From Salsipaludibacter albus (GTDB lineage Bacteria; Actinomycetota; Nitriliruptoria; Nitriliruptorales; Nitriliruptoraceae), in the NCBI RefSeq assembly GCF_019798055.1, contig NZ_JAHOPH010000014.1:35338-99337 (forward strand): 64,000 nt of DNA, in the 5' to 3' direction. The position numbers and the translations under genes are program-made. Below are positions 51,759-60,583 of this stretch, piece after piece; position 1 is the first letter of the stretch; each line of letters opens with the position of its first letter. The notes beneath the pieces are model-generated. The model was not told the origin of the DNA. It was given only the letters and a program-made list of their open reading frames with translations, and did no database searches.

Positions 51759-53510
51759 TCACGCGACCGGGATGAACTCGAGTCCGTCGGGGCGGGAGAC
51801 GACCAGGACGTGGTCGTCGCCGTGGCCGTCGAGGGCGGCGACCAGGCGTTCGACGGACCACGGGGGAGTCGGGCCGTCGGTGCGGACGAGCAGTGACACC
51901 TTGGCGTCGGTCGCGTCGTGCAGGGCGTCGACGATCGCGTCGTCGGCGACGCCGACCAGCGTGACCCGGGCCGGGAACCGGCGTGGCGCATCGGCGACGA
52001 CCTCGCGGTCCTCGCGGTACACCCGCCAGTGCAGCGCGGCCACGGCCACCGACGTGACCAGGATCGCCACCGGGATGCGGATCGCGGACAGCGTCTCGGC
52101 GCCCGAGCCCCCGGAGAACAGGTCCTCGAACCCGATCACGACGGCCGACAGCAGGGCGACCAGGGCGGTCAGCCCGCCGATCCCGAACAGGGCGAACAGG
52201 TAGACCCGCCGGGTGGGGGAGCGGCGCTCGGCCGCGGCCCGGTCGTCCAGCTCCGGCGGCGGACCGGCACCACCCAGCGGGGGCGCCAGCGCCAGCCGCT
52301 GGACCCGGCTCCAGGCCCGCCACCACAGCGGGGTCCCGACGGCGAGGAAGGTCAGGGCGGCCAGCAGCGTGTTGACGGGATCGGTGCCGGATTCGACGAC
52401 GCCCGGGCCCGCCACCACCTCCAGGATCGCCACCAGCACGGTCGCGAACCCACCGGCCGCGGCGACCAGCCCGACCCCGGCCAGGAGCAGGTCGTACACG
52501 CGGTCGACCTCGGTCCGGGCTCGCTCGGCACGGGGCGCCAGGATCGACCGGTGCCAAGCCCACACGGCACCACCCACCAGCATGGCCGCGACCGCGCCCG
52601 GCACCTCGTCGAAGTGATCGGCCGCCGTCGCGCTCGCGCCACCGCCCGGGTCGCCGACCAGCCACACCGCGACCAGCCACAGCAGGTAGCCGGCCGACGA
52701 CACCGCCGTGACCAGCCCACCGAAGACCCCGCCCAGCAGGACCCAACCGTGCCACCAGCCGTCCCGGCGGCGCCGCATCCCGCGCAGCAGCCAGTAGGCG
52801 GTCCAGACGCCGGCGCCGACCACCGTGGCGGTGATCGCGGTCCACGGGTCGTCGGTCGACACGATCACGTCCCGGCCGAACAGCAGCGCCTCGACCCCCG
52901 CACTGACCAGCTGGCCGACCCCGACGACCAGCGTGCCCAGCCCGATCGCGGAACCGACGATGACCTGCAGGACGGCCCAGCGTTGCGATCCGACCAGGTG
53001 GTCCTCGAGCCAGCGGTACCAGGCCCACAGTCCACCCCACACCACGATGTTCGCCAGCGGCCCCCACGGCGTGGCCTCGCCACCCGTCAGCAGGTCGACC
53101 AGTTCGAACACGCCGACCATCGCCACGACCAGCGCGACGATCGCGACGACGCCCAGGTGCAGGCTCCAGGCGAGCGTCCGCGCCTCGGCACGGTCCCGGC
53201 GGGCCTGGCCCAGCAGCCACCACATCATCGCCGCGTACAGCGGCGCCCCGACCACGGCGAACGCCAACGGTGCGGCCAGCCGGTCGTCGTTGGGCAGCAG
53301 CGACGGCCCCTCCAGCGCGAGCGTCGCGAGCTGGGCGACCCCGGTGGTGGCGACGAACGCCAGTGACACCGCGATGAGGTGGACGAAGAACCGGCGGACG
53401 AGCTCGCCCCAGTCGACGTCGTGGCCACGCACCGATCGCACGACGGCCGCGACGATGCCGGCGAGCACCAGCAGCGGGAGCAGGGACCCGAACAGCCCGA
53501 GGAGCATCAT
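51759..53510 (-). CDS. DUF5671-domain multi-spanning membrane protein
   Basis: A 583-residue membrane protein with roughly 14 helices arranged in repeated units of the DUF5671 type: 'RRFFVHLIAVSLAFVATTGV', 'ALEGPSLLPNDDRLAAPLAF', 'WWLLGQARRDRAEARTLAWS', with related blocks recurring. A soluble C-terminal domain of about 80 residues follows ('VTLVGVADDAIVDALHDATD', 'HVLVVSRPDGLEFIPVA'). Function is unknown. ATG 53510 (or ATG 53507) is chosen since longer frames overlap the neighbouring gene. It lies downstream of a small membrane protein gene on the same strand. Confidence 0.78.
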   Translation of the reverse strand: MMLLGLFGSLLPLLVLAGIVAAVVRSVRGHDVDWGELVRRFFVHLIAVSLAFVATTGVAQLATLALEGPSLLPNDDRLAAPLAFAVVGAPLYAAMMWWLLGQARRDRAEARTLAWSLHLGVVAIVALVVAMVGVFELVDLLTGGEATPWGPLANIVVWGGLWAWYRWLEDHLVGSQRWAVLQVIVGSAIGLGTLVVGVGQLVSAGVEALLFGRDVIVSTDDPWTAITATVVGAGVWTAYWLLRGMRRRRDGWWHGWVLLGGVFGGLVTAVSSAGYLLWLVAVWLVGDPGGGASATAADHFDEVPGAVAAMLVGGAVWAWHRSILAPRAERARTEVDRVYDLLLAGVGLVAAAGGFATVLVAILEVVAGPGVVESGTDPVNTLLAALTFLAVGTPLWWRAWSRVQRLALAPPLGGAGPPPELDDRAAAERRSPTRRVYLFALFGIGGLTALVALLSAVVIGFEDLFSGGSGAETLSAIRIPVAILVTSVAVAALHWRVYREDREVVADAPRRFPARVTLVGVADDAIVDALHDATDAKVSLLVRTDGPTPPWSVERLVAALDGHGDDHVLVVSRPDGLEFIPVA

Positions 53511-53559
53511 CGTCGTGGCCCCCCGGTCGGGCGTGGCTGGGCGATCGCGGTGGTCATGC

Positions 53560-54249
53560 TCAGCCTCCGTTCGGGGAGGAGGGGTCGTTCCAGCACTCGT
53601 CCCACGGCCAGTCGTAGGAGGTGATGCGCCAGCCGTCGGGCGTGCGGGCCAGCCGCCAGCTCTCCTCGCGGCCGTAGCCCCCGTCGAAGACCGCGCTGCC
53701 GTACTGCTCGGTGACCTCGAGCACCACCACCGCGGTGTCGCCCTCACCCTTCGTGTCGAGCACCGACGCCCGGATGCGAGCGGATCCCAGCGTGTCGGCC
53801 CGGGGAGGGGGACAGCCCGTGTCGGCCAGCAGCGTCGTATCGGGGTCGCCGTCGACCATCGACTGGAGGAACGCCTGGACCGTGGCCTCGGGGCTGTCGG
53901 GCGGCAGGGTGACGGTGTCACGCTGGGTCACGACCAGCACCATCGCCAGCAGGACCAGCGCCCCCACGACGATCGCCACCAGGCCGGCGCGCGAGGTGGT
54001 CCGGGTCGTGGTCGCCGGCTCGGTGGGGGTGGCGTCCGTCGATGCGGGATCGGCCGGTTCGACCGGTGGCCGGCCCGCCGACGTCGCGTCCGGTGGCGGC
54101 TGGTGGTCGGGGACGTGCGGCGGCTCGGGTGGCCCGTCGGGTGGTGGCGGTGCGGTGGCCATGGGTCCAGCTCCGGTCGGCGGGCCGGCCGGCTCCTGCG
54201 CCAGCGAGGTGGGGGGGGCGTGGTGCCCCTGCGGCCCGGGGCCAAGCAT
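53560..54249 (-). CDS. Single-pass membrane protein of unknown function
   Basis: A 229-residue protein with a Pro/Thr-rich cytosolic N-terminus (about 1-90), one membrane helix (GLVAIVVGALVLLAMVLVVT) and an exported domain of about 110 residues resembling NTF2/DUF4878-like folds ('EATVQAFLQSMVDGDPDTTL' and 'SWRLARTPDGWRITSYDWPW'). Cysteines in TGCPPP and ECWND may pair. Start ATG 54249; ATG 54162 is an alternative. Role unknown; probably an envelope protein. Confidence 0.65.
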   Translation of the reverse strand: MLGPGPQGHHAPPTSLAQEPAGPPTGAGPMATAPPPPDGPPEPPHVPDHQPPPDATSAGRPPVEPADPASTDATPTEPATTTRTTSRAGLVAIVVGALVLLAMVLVVTQRDTVTLPPDSPEATVQAFLQSMVDGDPDTTLLADTGCPPPRADTLGSARIRASVLDTKGEGDTAVVVLEVTEQYGSAVFDGGYGREESWRLARTPDGWRITSYDWPWDECWNDPSSPNGG

Positions 54250-54302
54250 GGCACACCGTGGCGCCGGCGGGCGTCAGGGATGACCCCGAGGGCCGAGGCT
54301 GG

Positions 54303-54626
54303 TCAATCGTCGCGCTCGGCCAGGTCGGCGAGGCGGTCGAGGCGTGCGTCCCACGTGGCCTCGACGTCGGCGATCCACGACCGGGCGGCCGCGATCGCGT
54401 CGCGGTCGAGCCGGTAGCGCGACTCGCGACCCACCTCCTCGCGGTGCACGACGCGAGCGTCCCGCAGCGTGGCGAGGTGCTTGGCCACCCCCTGGCGGGT
54501 GATGGGGAGGTCGCGCGCGAGCTCGGTCGCGGTGCGGGCCTGGCCCGACGCCAGCCGAGTCACGATCTGCTGGCGGGTCGGGTCGCCGAGTGCCGCCAGC
54601 ACCTCGCCCGGGTCGGCGCGGCTCAT
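54303..54626 (-). CDS. ArsR-family transcription repressor
   Basis: A 107-residue winged-helix regulator: 'LAALGDPTRQQIVTRLASGQ', 'TATELARDLPITRQGVAKHL' (recognition helix) and 'RVVHREEVGRESRYRLD' (wing). No Cys-rich metal site is visible, so it belongs to the metal-independent ArsR group typically paired with an SRPBCC partner. Its ATG overlaps the stop of the SRPBCC gene (ATGA). It probably binds the GCAAC-N6-GTTGC palindromes upstream of that gene, controlling its own operon and perhaps the divergent clpP. Confidence 0.9.
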   Translation of the reverse strand: MSRADPGEVLAALGDPTRQQIVTRLASGQARTATELARDLPITRQGVAKHLATLRDARVVHREEVGRESRYRLDRDAIAAARSWIADVEATWDARLDRLADLAERDD

Positions 54627-55114
54627 GCCGCCAGTGCCAACAGTTCGTTCGCGGTCGCGCCGGTCGGGGTCGGGATCGTGCGCAGCGCGGCGGCTGCGAC
54701 CAGGCGAGCCGGGACCGGGCGTTCGTGGATGGTGACGTCGGTGCCGTCACCCTCCGGGACCAGGTCGAGGTCGACCCGCGAGACGTCGTCGCCGTCGCCC
54801 CAGTCCCAGCCGAGGTGCCGACCCGGGCGGACCTCGCGGACCCGGGCGGGCACCGGTCCGCCGGGGCCGTCGAAGTGGCCGTCGTGGCCCGGGACCAGCT
54901 CGACGTCCAGGTCCCCGCCGAGGAACCGCCGGCGCAGGTCCGGGTCGGTGATCACCTCCCAGACGCGCTCCGGGGGCGCGGCCACGTGACGGCGCACGAT
55001 CGCGTCGTGGCCGTGGCCGGGCGCGCCGTCGTCGGGGGCGGAGTCGGCGTCGGCATCCGGGGGGACGTCATCCGGGCGGGTGTCCGGGGACGGGTCGTGT
55101 GGCTCAGGCGACAT
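54623..55114 (-). CDS. SRPBCC (AHSA1-type) ligand-binding protein
   Basis: A 163-residue START/Bet v1-like protein. An acidic 40-residue N-terminus precedes 'VRRHVAAPPERVWEVITDPD', 'GHFDGPGGPVPARVREVRPG', 'RHLGWDWG' and 'RLVAAAALRT'. Such proteins bind hydrophobic ligands in a deep cavity. The gene is first in an SRPBCC-arsR operon, a common pairing where the product acts under the control of the repressor. ATG 55114 has GGAGGAA 4 nt upstream. It is divergent from the clpP-like gene. Confidence 0.85.
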   Translation of the reverse strand: MSPEPHDPSPDTRPDDVPPDADADSAPDDGAPGHGHDAIVRRHVAAPPERVWEVITDPDLRRRFLGGDLDVELVPGHDGHFDGPGGPVPARVREVRPGRHLGWDWGDGDDVSRVDLDLVPEGDGTDVTIHERPVPARLVAAAALRTIPTPTGATANELLALAA

Positions 55115-55135
55115 GCGTTCCTCCCACGCAGATGT

Positions 55136-55151
55136 GCAACTCCATGGTTGC
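55136..55151. promoter_or_regulatory. Operator-like palindrome 1 (GCAAC-N6-GTTGC)
   Basis: GCAAC (55136-55140), six bases, GTTGC (55147-55151). It repeats exactly in form at 55183-55198, with 47 bp centre to centre. It lies in the 100-nt divergent region of an SRPBCC-arsR operon and a clpP-like gene and is the best candidate for the ArsR binding site. Confidence 0.65.
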
Positions 55152-55177
55152 GTGTTGTCGGTCGTCCGTCCTAGGTT
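55148..55177 (+). promoter_or_regulatory. Predicted promoter of the ClpP-like gene
   Basis: TTGCGT (55148-55153), 18-nt spacer, TAGGTT (55172-55177). The -35 box overlaps palindrome 1, and palindrome 2 begins 6 nt after the -10 box, over the expected transcription start. Confidence 0.5.
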
Positions 55178-55182
55178 AACCC

Positions 55183-55198
55183 GCAACCGAAGAGTTGC
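55183..55198. promoter_or_regulatory. Operator-like palindrome 2 (GCAAC-N6-GTTGC)
   Basis: GCAAC (55183-55187), six bases, GTTGC (55194-55198). It has the same arms and spacing as the site at 55136-55151 and sits directly before the GAGAGGAA ribosome site of the ClpP-like gene. Confidence 0.65.
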
Positions 55199-55214
55199 GA
55201 GAGGAACTGGCGCG

Positions 55215-55874
55215 ATGCTGCTGACGAGTCCCCGAGGAAACGACGTCCCGGACCGACCGGACGGTCCCGACCCGGACGGCGACGAGACCGCCACGCCGGG
55301 CCCGCTCCCGCACGAGCTGTGGGCGCGGATGGCACCGTACGAACGGCTCTACCAACGCCGGATCCTGTTCCTGCGTGGCCCGATCAAGGAGACCGTTGCC
55401 GACGACCTGATCGCGGCGATGCTGGCCCTGGACGCCGAGTCCGACGAGGACGTGACGCTGCACGTGGACTGCCCGGGCGGTGACACCTACGGGATGTTCG
55501 CGCTGCACGACACGATGCAGACCATGCAGTCGACCGTCCACACCCGCTGCGTGGGCCTGGCGGCGTCGGCCGGCGGGTTCCTGCTGGCCACCGGGACCGG
55601 CACCCGGTCGGCCACGCCCAACGCACGGATCATGCTGCACCAGCCGTGGGGCGGGGTGCCGCGCGTCGCGGCCATCGACCTCAAGACCCATGCCGAGCAG
55701 TTCCGCCACACCCGCACGCGGATGGAGGAGATCCTGGCCGAGCGCACCGGCCACACGGCCGAGCAGGTCCACGCCGACCTCGACCGCGACCACTGGCTGT
55801 CGGCCGACGAGGCCGTGGACTACGGCATCATCGACGAGGTCGTCCGCGGCCGGCGGGACACCTCGGCCGCCTGA
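55215..55874 (+). CDS. clpP: ClpP-like serine protease subunit
   Basis: A 219-residue ClpP-family protein. The catalytic triad can be read as Ser118 in 'CVGLAASAGGFLLATGT', His142 in 'NARIMLHQPWGG' and Asp in 'LDRDHWLSADEAVDYGIID'. ClpP forms the proteolytic barrel served by Clp ATPases. The N-terminus is extended and acidic (PDRPDGPDPDGDE). No tig, second clpP or clpX lies nearby, unlike housekeeping clpP operons, so this is probably an accessory paralogue. ATG 55215 follows GAGAGGAA. The divergent ArsR operon and shared operators suggest regulation by that repressor. Confidence 0.9.
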   Translation: MLLTSPRGNDVPDRPDGPDPDGDETATPGPLPHELWARMAPYERLYQRRILFLRGPIKETVADDLIAAMLALDAESDEDVTLHVDCPGGDTYGMFALHDTMQTMQSTVHTRCVGLAASAGGFLLATGTGTRSATPNARIMLHQPWGGVPRVAAIDLKTHAEQFRHTRTRMEEILAERTGHTAEQVHADLDRDHWLSADEAVDYGIIDEVVRGRRDTSAA

Positions 55875-55945
55875 GCACGGGGTCGCGGCACGGCCGTCGT
55901 CGGTGACACCGACGGTGGCGGGTCGGCCGGGGCGGGTCGACCGCG

Positions 55946-57190
55946 ATGGGCGGACGTGTCGCTACCGTCACGTGGCTTGTCGTCGAGCATGCGAGGGTGG
56001 TGGTGACCGGGTACGTCGCGCTGCTGCGTCGGGACGGTGCCGGCATCCCGTGGGGTGCGGCGATCCTGTCGCGGGTCGTGCTGGGCATGTCGGTCGTGTC
56101 GGTGATCCTGCTGGTGCGCCGGTCCGGCTACGGCTACGGGACCGCCGGGCTGGCCGCCGCGGTGTCGTCGTTCGGGACGGCAGCCGCGACGCCCGTGTGG
56201 GGCCGGCTGATCGACCGTCGCGGGCCCGCGAGGCTGCTGTGGTGGCTCGGGGTCGGCTACCTCGTCGGGATGGTGAACCTGGCCGTGGTGGTGACCGTCG
56301 GGGCCCCGATCGGGCTCGTGCTGGTGTCGGCCGCCGTCGCCGGGATGCTGTTCCCGCCCGTGTCGGCCGTGGCGCGGGTCGGGTGGCGGCGCCTGTACGG
56401 GATCGAGCTCCGGGACCGGGCGTTCTCGCTGGACGGCGTCACCACCGAGCTGGGGTTCGTCACCGGCCCGATCATGGCCGCCGCGCTGGTCGACCTGGTC
56501 GCGCCGTGGGTGGCGGTCGTGGTGGCCGGGCTTGCCATGGCCACCTCCACCGTGCTGTTCACCCGGACCGACCTGGTCCGTGGGATCGCTGGCACCGTCG
56601 CGACGATCCGGGGTGGCGCCGTGCGGGTCCCCGCCGTGCGCGTGCTGATGCTGGTCTTCGGGCTGGTGGGCGTGGGGTTCGGGTCACTGGACGTGCTGGC
56701 GCCGGCGGTGGCCGAGGCCAACGGTCGGCCTGCCCTGGCCGGCGTGCTGCTGGCGGCGTTCGCGCTGGGCTCGGCGATCGGCGGGCTGGTGTACGGGTCG
56801 CGGTCGTGGCCCGGGACCCGCCACCGGCGGCTGCACGTGCTGACCACCGCCATGGTCGGGTCGCTGCTGGCGGTGACGTTCGTGCTGGACGACCTGCTGT
56901 GGTTCGGACTGGTCGCCCTGGTCGCCGGACTCGTGATCGCCCCGTCGGTCGTGATCATCTTCGCGCTGGCCGACGACCTCGCGCCGTCGTCGGTCGTGAC
57001 CGAGGCGCTGTCGTGGCTCAACACGGCGGTGACCGCCGGGGCCGCCACCGGTGCCGCGGTCGCCGGCCAGTTCGTCGAGCACGTCGGCATCGCCCAAGCC
57101 GTCTACGCCGGCGCCGCCGTCATGGCCATCGCCTCACTCGTGGTCGCCAGATCCCGCACGACGCTGGACGCCGAGCCCGTCCGGGCCTGA
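55946..57190 (+). CDS. MFS transporter
   Basis: A 414-residue protein with 12 predicted membrane helices in two six-helix halves. The MFS loop 2-3 motif appears as 'TPVWGRLIDRRGPARLLWWL'. The second half has 'AAFALGSAIGGLVYGSRSWP' and 'DDLAPSSVVTEALSWLNTAV', typical of YbfB/NarK-like or drug-efflux MFS proteins. Substrate unknown. ATG 55946 starts 71 nt after the clpP-like gene; co-transcription is possible. Confidence 0.85.
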   Translation: MGGRVATVTWLVVEHARVVVTGYVALLRRDGAGIPWGAAILSRVVLGMSVVSVILLVRRSGYGYGTAGLAAAVSSFGTAAATPVWGRLIDRRGPARLLWWLGVGYLVGMVNLAVVVTVGAPIGLVLVSAAVAGMLFPPVSAVARVGWRRLYGIELRDRAFSLDGVTTELGFVTGPIMAAALVDLVAPWVAVVVAGLAMATSTVLFTRTDLVRGIAGTVATIRGGAVRVPAVRVLMLVFGLVGVGFGSLDVLAPAVAEANGRPALAGVLLAAFALGSAIGGLVYGSRSWPGTRHRRLHVLTTAMVGSLLAVTFVLDDLLWFGLVALVAGLVIAPSVVIIFALADDLAPSSVVTEALSWLNTAVTAGAATGAAVAGQFVEHVGIAQAVYAGAAVMAIASLVVARSRTTLDAEPVRA

Positions 57191-57220
57191 TCTGTCTTCG
57201 CGCGTGCCGGTTCGCCGACG

Positions 57221-58757
57221 TCACTCCCAGTCGGGGAGGTCCGCTGGCTCGACCCGGTCGTCGCCCTCCTGCACCATCCATGCCTCGTACGGCAGCAGCT
57301 GGGGCTCCGTCCCCCGGACGCAGGCAAGGACGATCCTCATGACGTTGGTCATGCCCAGGCGATCGGGGACCGTCTCCTCGCACTCTGGGCCGAGCCGAAG
57401 TGCCGAGAAAACCTCGAATCGCTCCGCCGGGACACCCCACAGCGCGTCGGGGTCCGTCCCGATCCCGGAACCGTGATCGCCCTGGATCACGACGATGGCT
57501 GTTGAATCTTCGCTCACGATGGCGTCGATGGCGTCGTTCAACTGACGGTTGAGACACTCGACGTCGGCCGCGTAGTCGGGTCCTGTCTGGACGACGTCCA
57601 GTTGGAGTTGCGTATCCGTCCTCAGAGCGCATTCGTCGTTCCAGAGGAAGGGGGGATGCGGGGACAGCACGTGGACGAACGCGAAGAAGGGGTCTTCCGG
57701 GGCTTGGTCCAATATCTCATTGACGACCCAGGCCGGGTCAGCCTGTTGCGCCACCTGGCGCCGACTGGCCCCGAAGGCCGATGGGTCCACCGGCGTCATC
57801 CGGACCATGGCACGGGCTGTCTCGCTCAGTGGTGACGGTCCGGAGACGCAGAGGTCCTCGAAACCCACGCACCGATTGGAGTCCCAGAGTCCGGGGGTCG
57901 CATGCACGAATCGGTATCCGTTCGCGCGCAGGACACGCACTGACTCGTTGTCGCCACTGATGAGTCGGTTGATGGCGGGACGGTCCACCCCCAGTTGCTG
58001 GGAGTCCTCGTCGATGAGGTAGTCCATCTCGAGCAGCGACGCCAGCGATGCGAAGGTCGCCGGGTAGTTGGAGCGGGCACGTTCCGGGACCACGAATCCT
58101 CGTCGCGCCAGCCCGTCGACGAAGGGCGCGATGTCGAGTCCGGCTTCCTCCCGGACCACCGCAGGACTCGTGTAGCCGTCCGTCAGGATCAGCCAGATGT
58201 TGCGTGCATCCGTGACCGGCATCGCGTCCTGTTCCGGTCCCTGGCCGGCAGCAACGTCGGGGGCCGCCGGCTGGATCGATGCGGCGAGGATCTGCGCCGC
58301 GGGAATCAGCGCCAGGCCGCAGGCGAGGAACGCCGCGTAGACCTGCACGACCCGAAACCTGCTGGCGACGAGGAGGGCGGCGGCTGTCAGCCCGACGGCC
58401 ATCGCCCAGACGCTGGTCGCGCCGTTGCCAGTACCCCCATCCGGCTGCCAGGCTGACCACCGTCGGGAAGTTGAAGAACAGCCAGGTGAGCGGGCCGAGG
58501 AGTACCGCCACCCGACGAGCTGTCGCCCGGGATCGCCGGGATGTCACCATCACGACGAACACGAGGAGCAGGCTGGACAGTGCCCAGACGGTGGCAACTT
58601 CGCCCAGTTGCAGCTCGGCACCCTCATTGTGGGCGACGAAGCCCAAGAATGGTGCGGTGCAGAAGGCGAGCACGGTGACGAGGGCGGGGGCCAGGGCTGG
58701 CTCGGCCGCCCGCTCTGTTGCCCCCGCTTCACGGTCCCCGGTGTCAGATCCCGACAT
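57221..58757 (-). pseudogene. Sulfatase-like membrane protein, split by one-base frameshift
   Basis: Two open frames join into one protein. From ATG 58757 the first encodes an N-terminal membrane part ('LAFCTAPFLGFVAHNEGAEL', 'LLGPLTWLFFNFPTVVSLAA'). The second (58430 region to 57221) continues with membrane helices ('SVWAMAVGLTAAALL') and a sulfatase/alkaline-phosphatase-superfamily domain ('NIWLILTDGYTSPAVVREEA', 'FVHVLSPHPPFLWNDECALR', 'IVVIQGDHGSGIG'). The frames meet at a run of five G on the coding strand (C5 at 58434-58438); removing one G gives GWGTGNGATSVWA in frame and a 511-residue product. It may be a sequencing slip, a recent inactivation or phase variation. The sulfatase fold suggests transfer or removal of phospho-groups on envelope glycans. 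Confidence 0.8.
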
Positions 58758-58991
58758 GGCCCCCAGACTACGGAGCACCCCGAACCGGACCGTAGGACGG
58801 CGGTCCCGGACACCGCGGCCGGGCCGGATCAGTCCGGTCGTGCACCCTGACGGGTTGAGCGGTGCCCGCGGCGCATGATCCGCGGAGGCCGTTCGGGGAG
58901 GCGAGCGGACGTGGTGGGGTCCGTCTACCTCACCAGGCCCAGGGCGGGGACTCGTCGACGTCCAGTGCGCGGACGAGGAGGATCGGGGACG

Positions 58992-59672
58992 TCATTCGGG
59001 CCAGCGGTAGCGGCCGGCCAGGGCGTGGGTGACCCGGTCGAAGCGGTCGCGGTCCAGGGTGGCGGCCTCGCGGCGCATGCCGTCCGGGTGGACCAGGAAG
59101 ACCCGGTCGAGGGCGACCCACGACGGGCGGTGCTCGCCGTCCCACGCACCGGCACCCAGCGGCAGCCAGTCGCGCTGGCCCTCGCGGTCCCGGCTGGACA
59201 GCTGCAGTGCGAGGACCGTGTCGTCGTCCATCCGGGCGACCACCAGCACGGGTCGGTCCTTGCCGCGGCCGTCGCGCTCCTCGTAGGGGACCCACGTCCA
59301 CACGACCTCGCCGGGGTCCGGGTCACCGTCGGTGTCGGGCGAGTAGGCGGTGTGGACCAGGTCGAGGTCGCGCGGATCGACCTCGGTGGTCGCGGACGGG
59401 CCGAGCTGGCCGGGGGAGTGGACCCCGTCGTCGTCGCTGCGTCGGCGTCGCTCGTCGCGGGCGCGGATGGTCGACGGGCCGGCGTCGTCGCCGGGCCTGG
59501 CGGTGCGGTCGCGTCGTGTGCCGCGCACGTCGTCGACCGTGGCGAGGTCGGGGAGGTCGATCCCGGCGCCGTCCTTGCGATTCGTCGGGCGGCTGTCCCG
59601 CCCCATGGCACGCTCGGCCGCCTTGGCCGCCGTGGTGGCGAGGTCTCGGAGGATCGTCCGCAGGGTCGTCAT
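58992..59672 (-). CDS. PemK/MazF-like protein
   Basis: A 226-residue protein whose C-terminal 120 residues match the PemK/MazF toxin-like fold: 'DPGEVVWTWVPYEERDGRGK', 'DRPVLVVARMDDDTVLALQL', 'HRPSWVALDRVFLVHPDGMR'. The N-terminal 100 residues are charged and low in complexity. MazF family members are RNases, but actinobacteria carry longer solitary versions without an antitoxin gene, as here: no small antitoxin frame lies upstream. RNase activity is therefore uncertain. ATG 59672 is divergent from the small MYWY protein gene. Confidence 0.75.
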   Translation of the reverse strand: MTTLRTILRDLATTAAKAAERAMGRDSRPTNRKDGAGIDLPDLATVDDVRGTRRDRTARPGDDAGPSTIRARDERRRRSDDDGVHSPGQLGPSATTEVDPRDLDLVHTAYSPDTDGDPDPGEVVWTWVPYEERDGRGKDRPVLVVARMDDDTVLALQLSSRDREGQRDWLPLGAGAWDGEHRPSWVALDRVFLVHPDGMRREAATLDRDRFDRVTHALAGRYRWPE

Positions 59673-59794
59673 GCCGCCAGCCTAGGAGTGGCCGCATCGC
59701 GCCGGCACCGGCGCCGTCCCGACCGTCCGGCCATCGCGGCGACCGTGCGGGCTGGCAGACTGGCAACAACGTCACCGACCGAGCCGGAGCCGAG

Positions 59795-59983
59795 ATGTAC
59801 TGGTACTGCCTGCACCATTCCCGCGTGGAGCACGAGGACGAGGGGTGCGCCGACCGTCGTCGCCTCGGTCCGTTCGAGACCCGCGAGGAGGCCGCCGCCG
59901 CCCTCGACACCGTGGCGGACCGCAACGAGGAGTGGGAGAACGACCCGGCCTGGAACGACGACGAGGACGGCCAGCCGGCCTGA
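59795..59983 (+). CDS. Small conserved actinobacterial MYWY-type protein
   Basis: A 62-residue acidic protein beginning MYWYCLHHSRVEHEDEGCAD, then 'RRLGPFETREEAAAALDTVA' and 'DRNEEWENDPAW'. The MYWY start, the G-P-F/Y-x-T-R-E-E-A block (SPOR-like strand-helix) and the N-E-x-W end recur in small actinobacterial proteins of unknown role. ATG 59795 sits in a cleanly divergent position from the PemK-like gene. No function can be assigned. Confidence 0.72.
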   Translation: MYWYCLHHSRVEHEDEGCADRRRLGPFETREEAAAALDTVADRNEEWENDPAWNDDEDGQPA

Positions 59984-60035
59984 GGCGGGATCACGTCCCG
60001 ACTGGGCTGCACCGGCCACCACGGGGGAAAGGACG

Positions 60036-60572
60036 GTGGCCATCGACATCATCCAGCGGCTCCTGCCGGGTGCTCGCCGGTGGACGGTCGTCGTGGCGGC
60101 GCTGATGGCGTCGGGCGGCTGTGGCTCGATGGGCGACGACCCCCAGGCCGTCCCCAGCCCGCCTCCCTGCCTGGACGATCCGTCCACGGAGGTGGACCTC
60201 GGCGCCCCGTGGTGGGGGTCGCACGAGCCCGCTCGCCTCGCCGTCGACGGGAACCGCCTGTACGTGCAAGCGGTCGAGTGGCCGGATCCGTCCCTGCTCG
60301 AGGACGGGCTCGAGGAGTTCGGACTCGGCAACTCACCGGCGCTGAAGCTCGGCGACGCCACCGTGGGGCTGCCCGACGTCGATCGTTCGTTCTCGCAACT
60401 GACGGACGTCGAGCACGAGGCGAGCGTGGAGGAGGACCGCGTGACCTCGCTGGACCTGCCACCGGGCGACTACTGGCTGCTGACGTCCAACTGGGTGCGG
60501 CTCCGGGCCTTCGCCTGCCGACCGGGCGTCGTGTCGGCCGTGACACCCGCCCACCGGCCGAGCGGGCCGTAG
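60036..60572 (+). CDS. Putative lipoprotein
   Basis: A 178-residue protein with a basic N-terminus, hydrophobic stretch and lipobox-like 'VVVAALMASGGCGS', so probably lipid-anchored outside the membrane. The mature part has two other cysteines (PPPCLDD and FACRPG), which may pair. No family was recognised. GTG 60036 is preceded by GGGGGAAAGGA. It is convergent with the lipoprotein gene at 60584. Confidence 0.6.
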   Translation: MAIDIIQRLLPGARRWTVVVAALMASGGCGSMGDDPQAVPSPPPCLDDPSTEVDLGAPWWGSHEPARLAVDGNRLYVQAVEWPDPSLLEDGLEEFGLGNSPALKLGDATVGLPDVDRSFSQLTDVEHEASVEEDRVTSLDLPPGDYWLLTSNWVRLRAFACRPGVVSAVTPAHRPSGP

Positions 60573-60583
60573 CAGGGCGTCCG

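Noticed and set aside
58758..58991. Possible small gene between the sulfatase-like gene and the PemK-like gene
   Set aside because: All frames give Arg/Pro-rich shadow translations without a ribosome site; the CCGCGG repeats there are too short to interpret.
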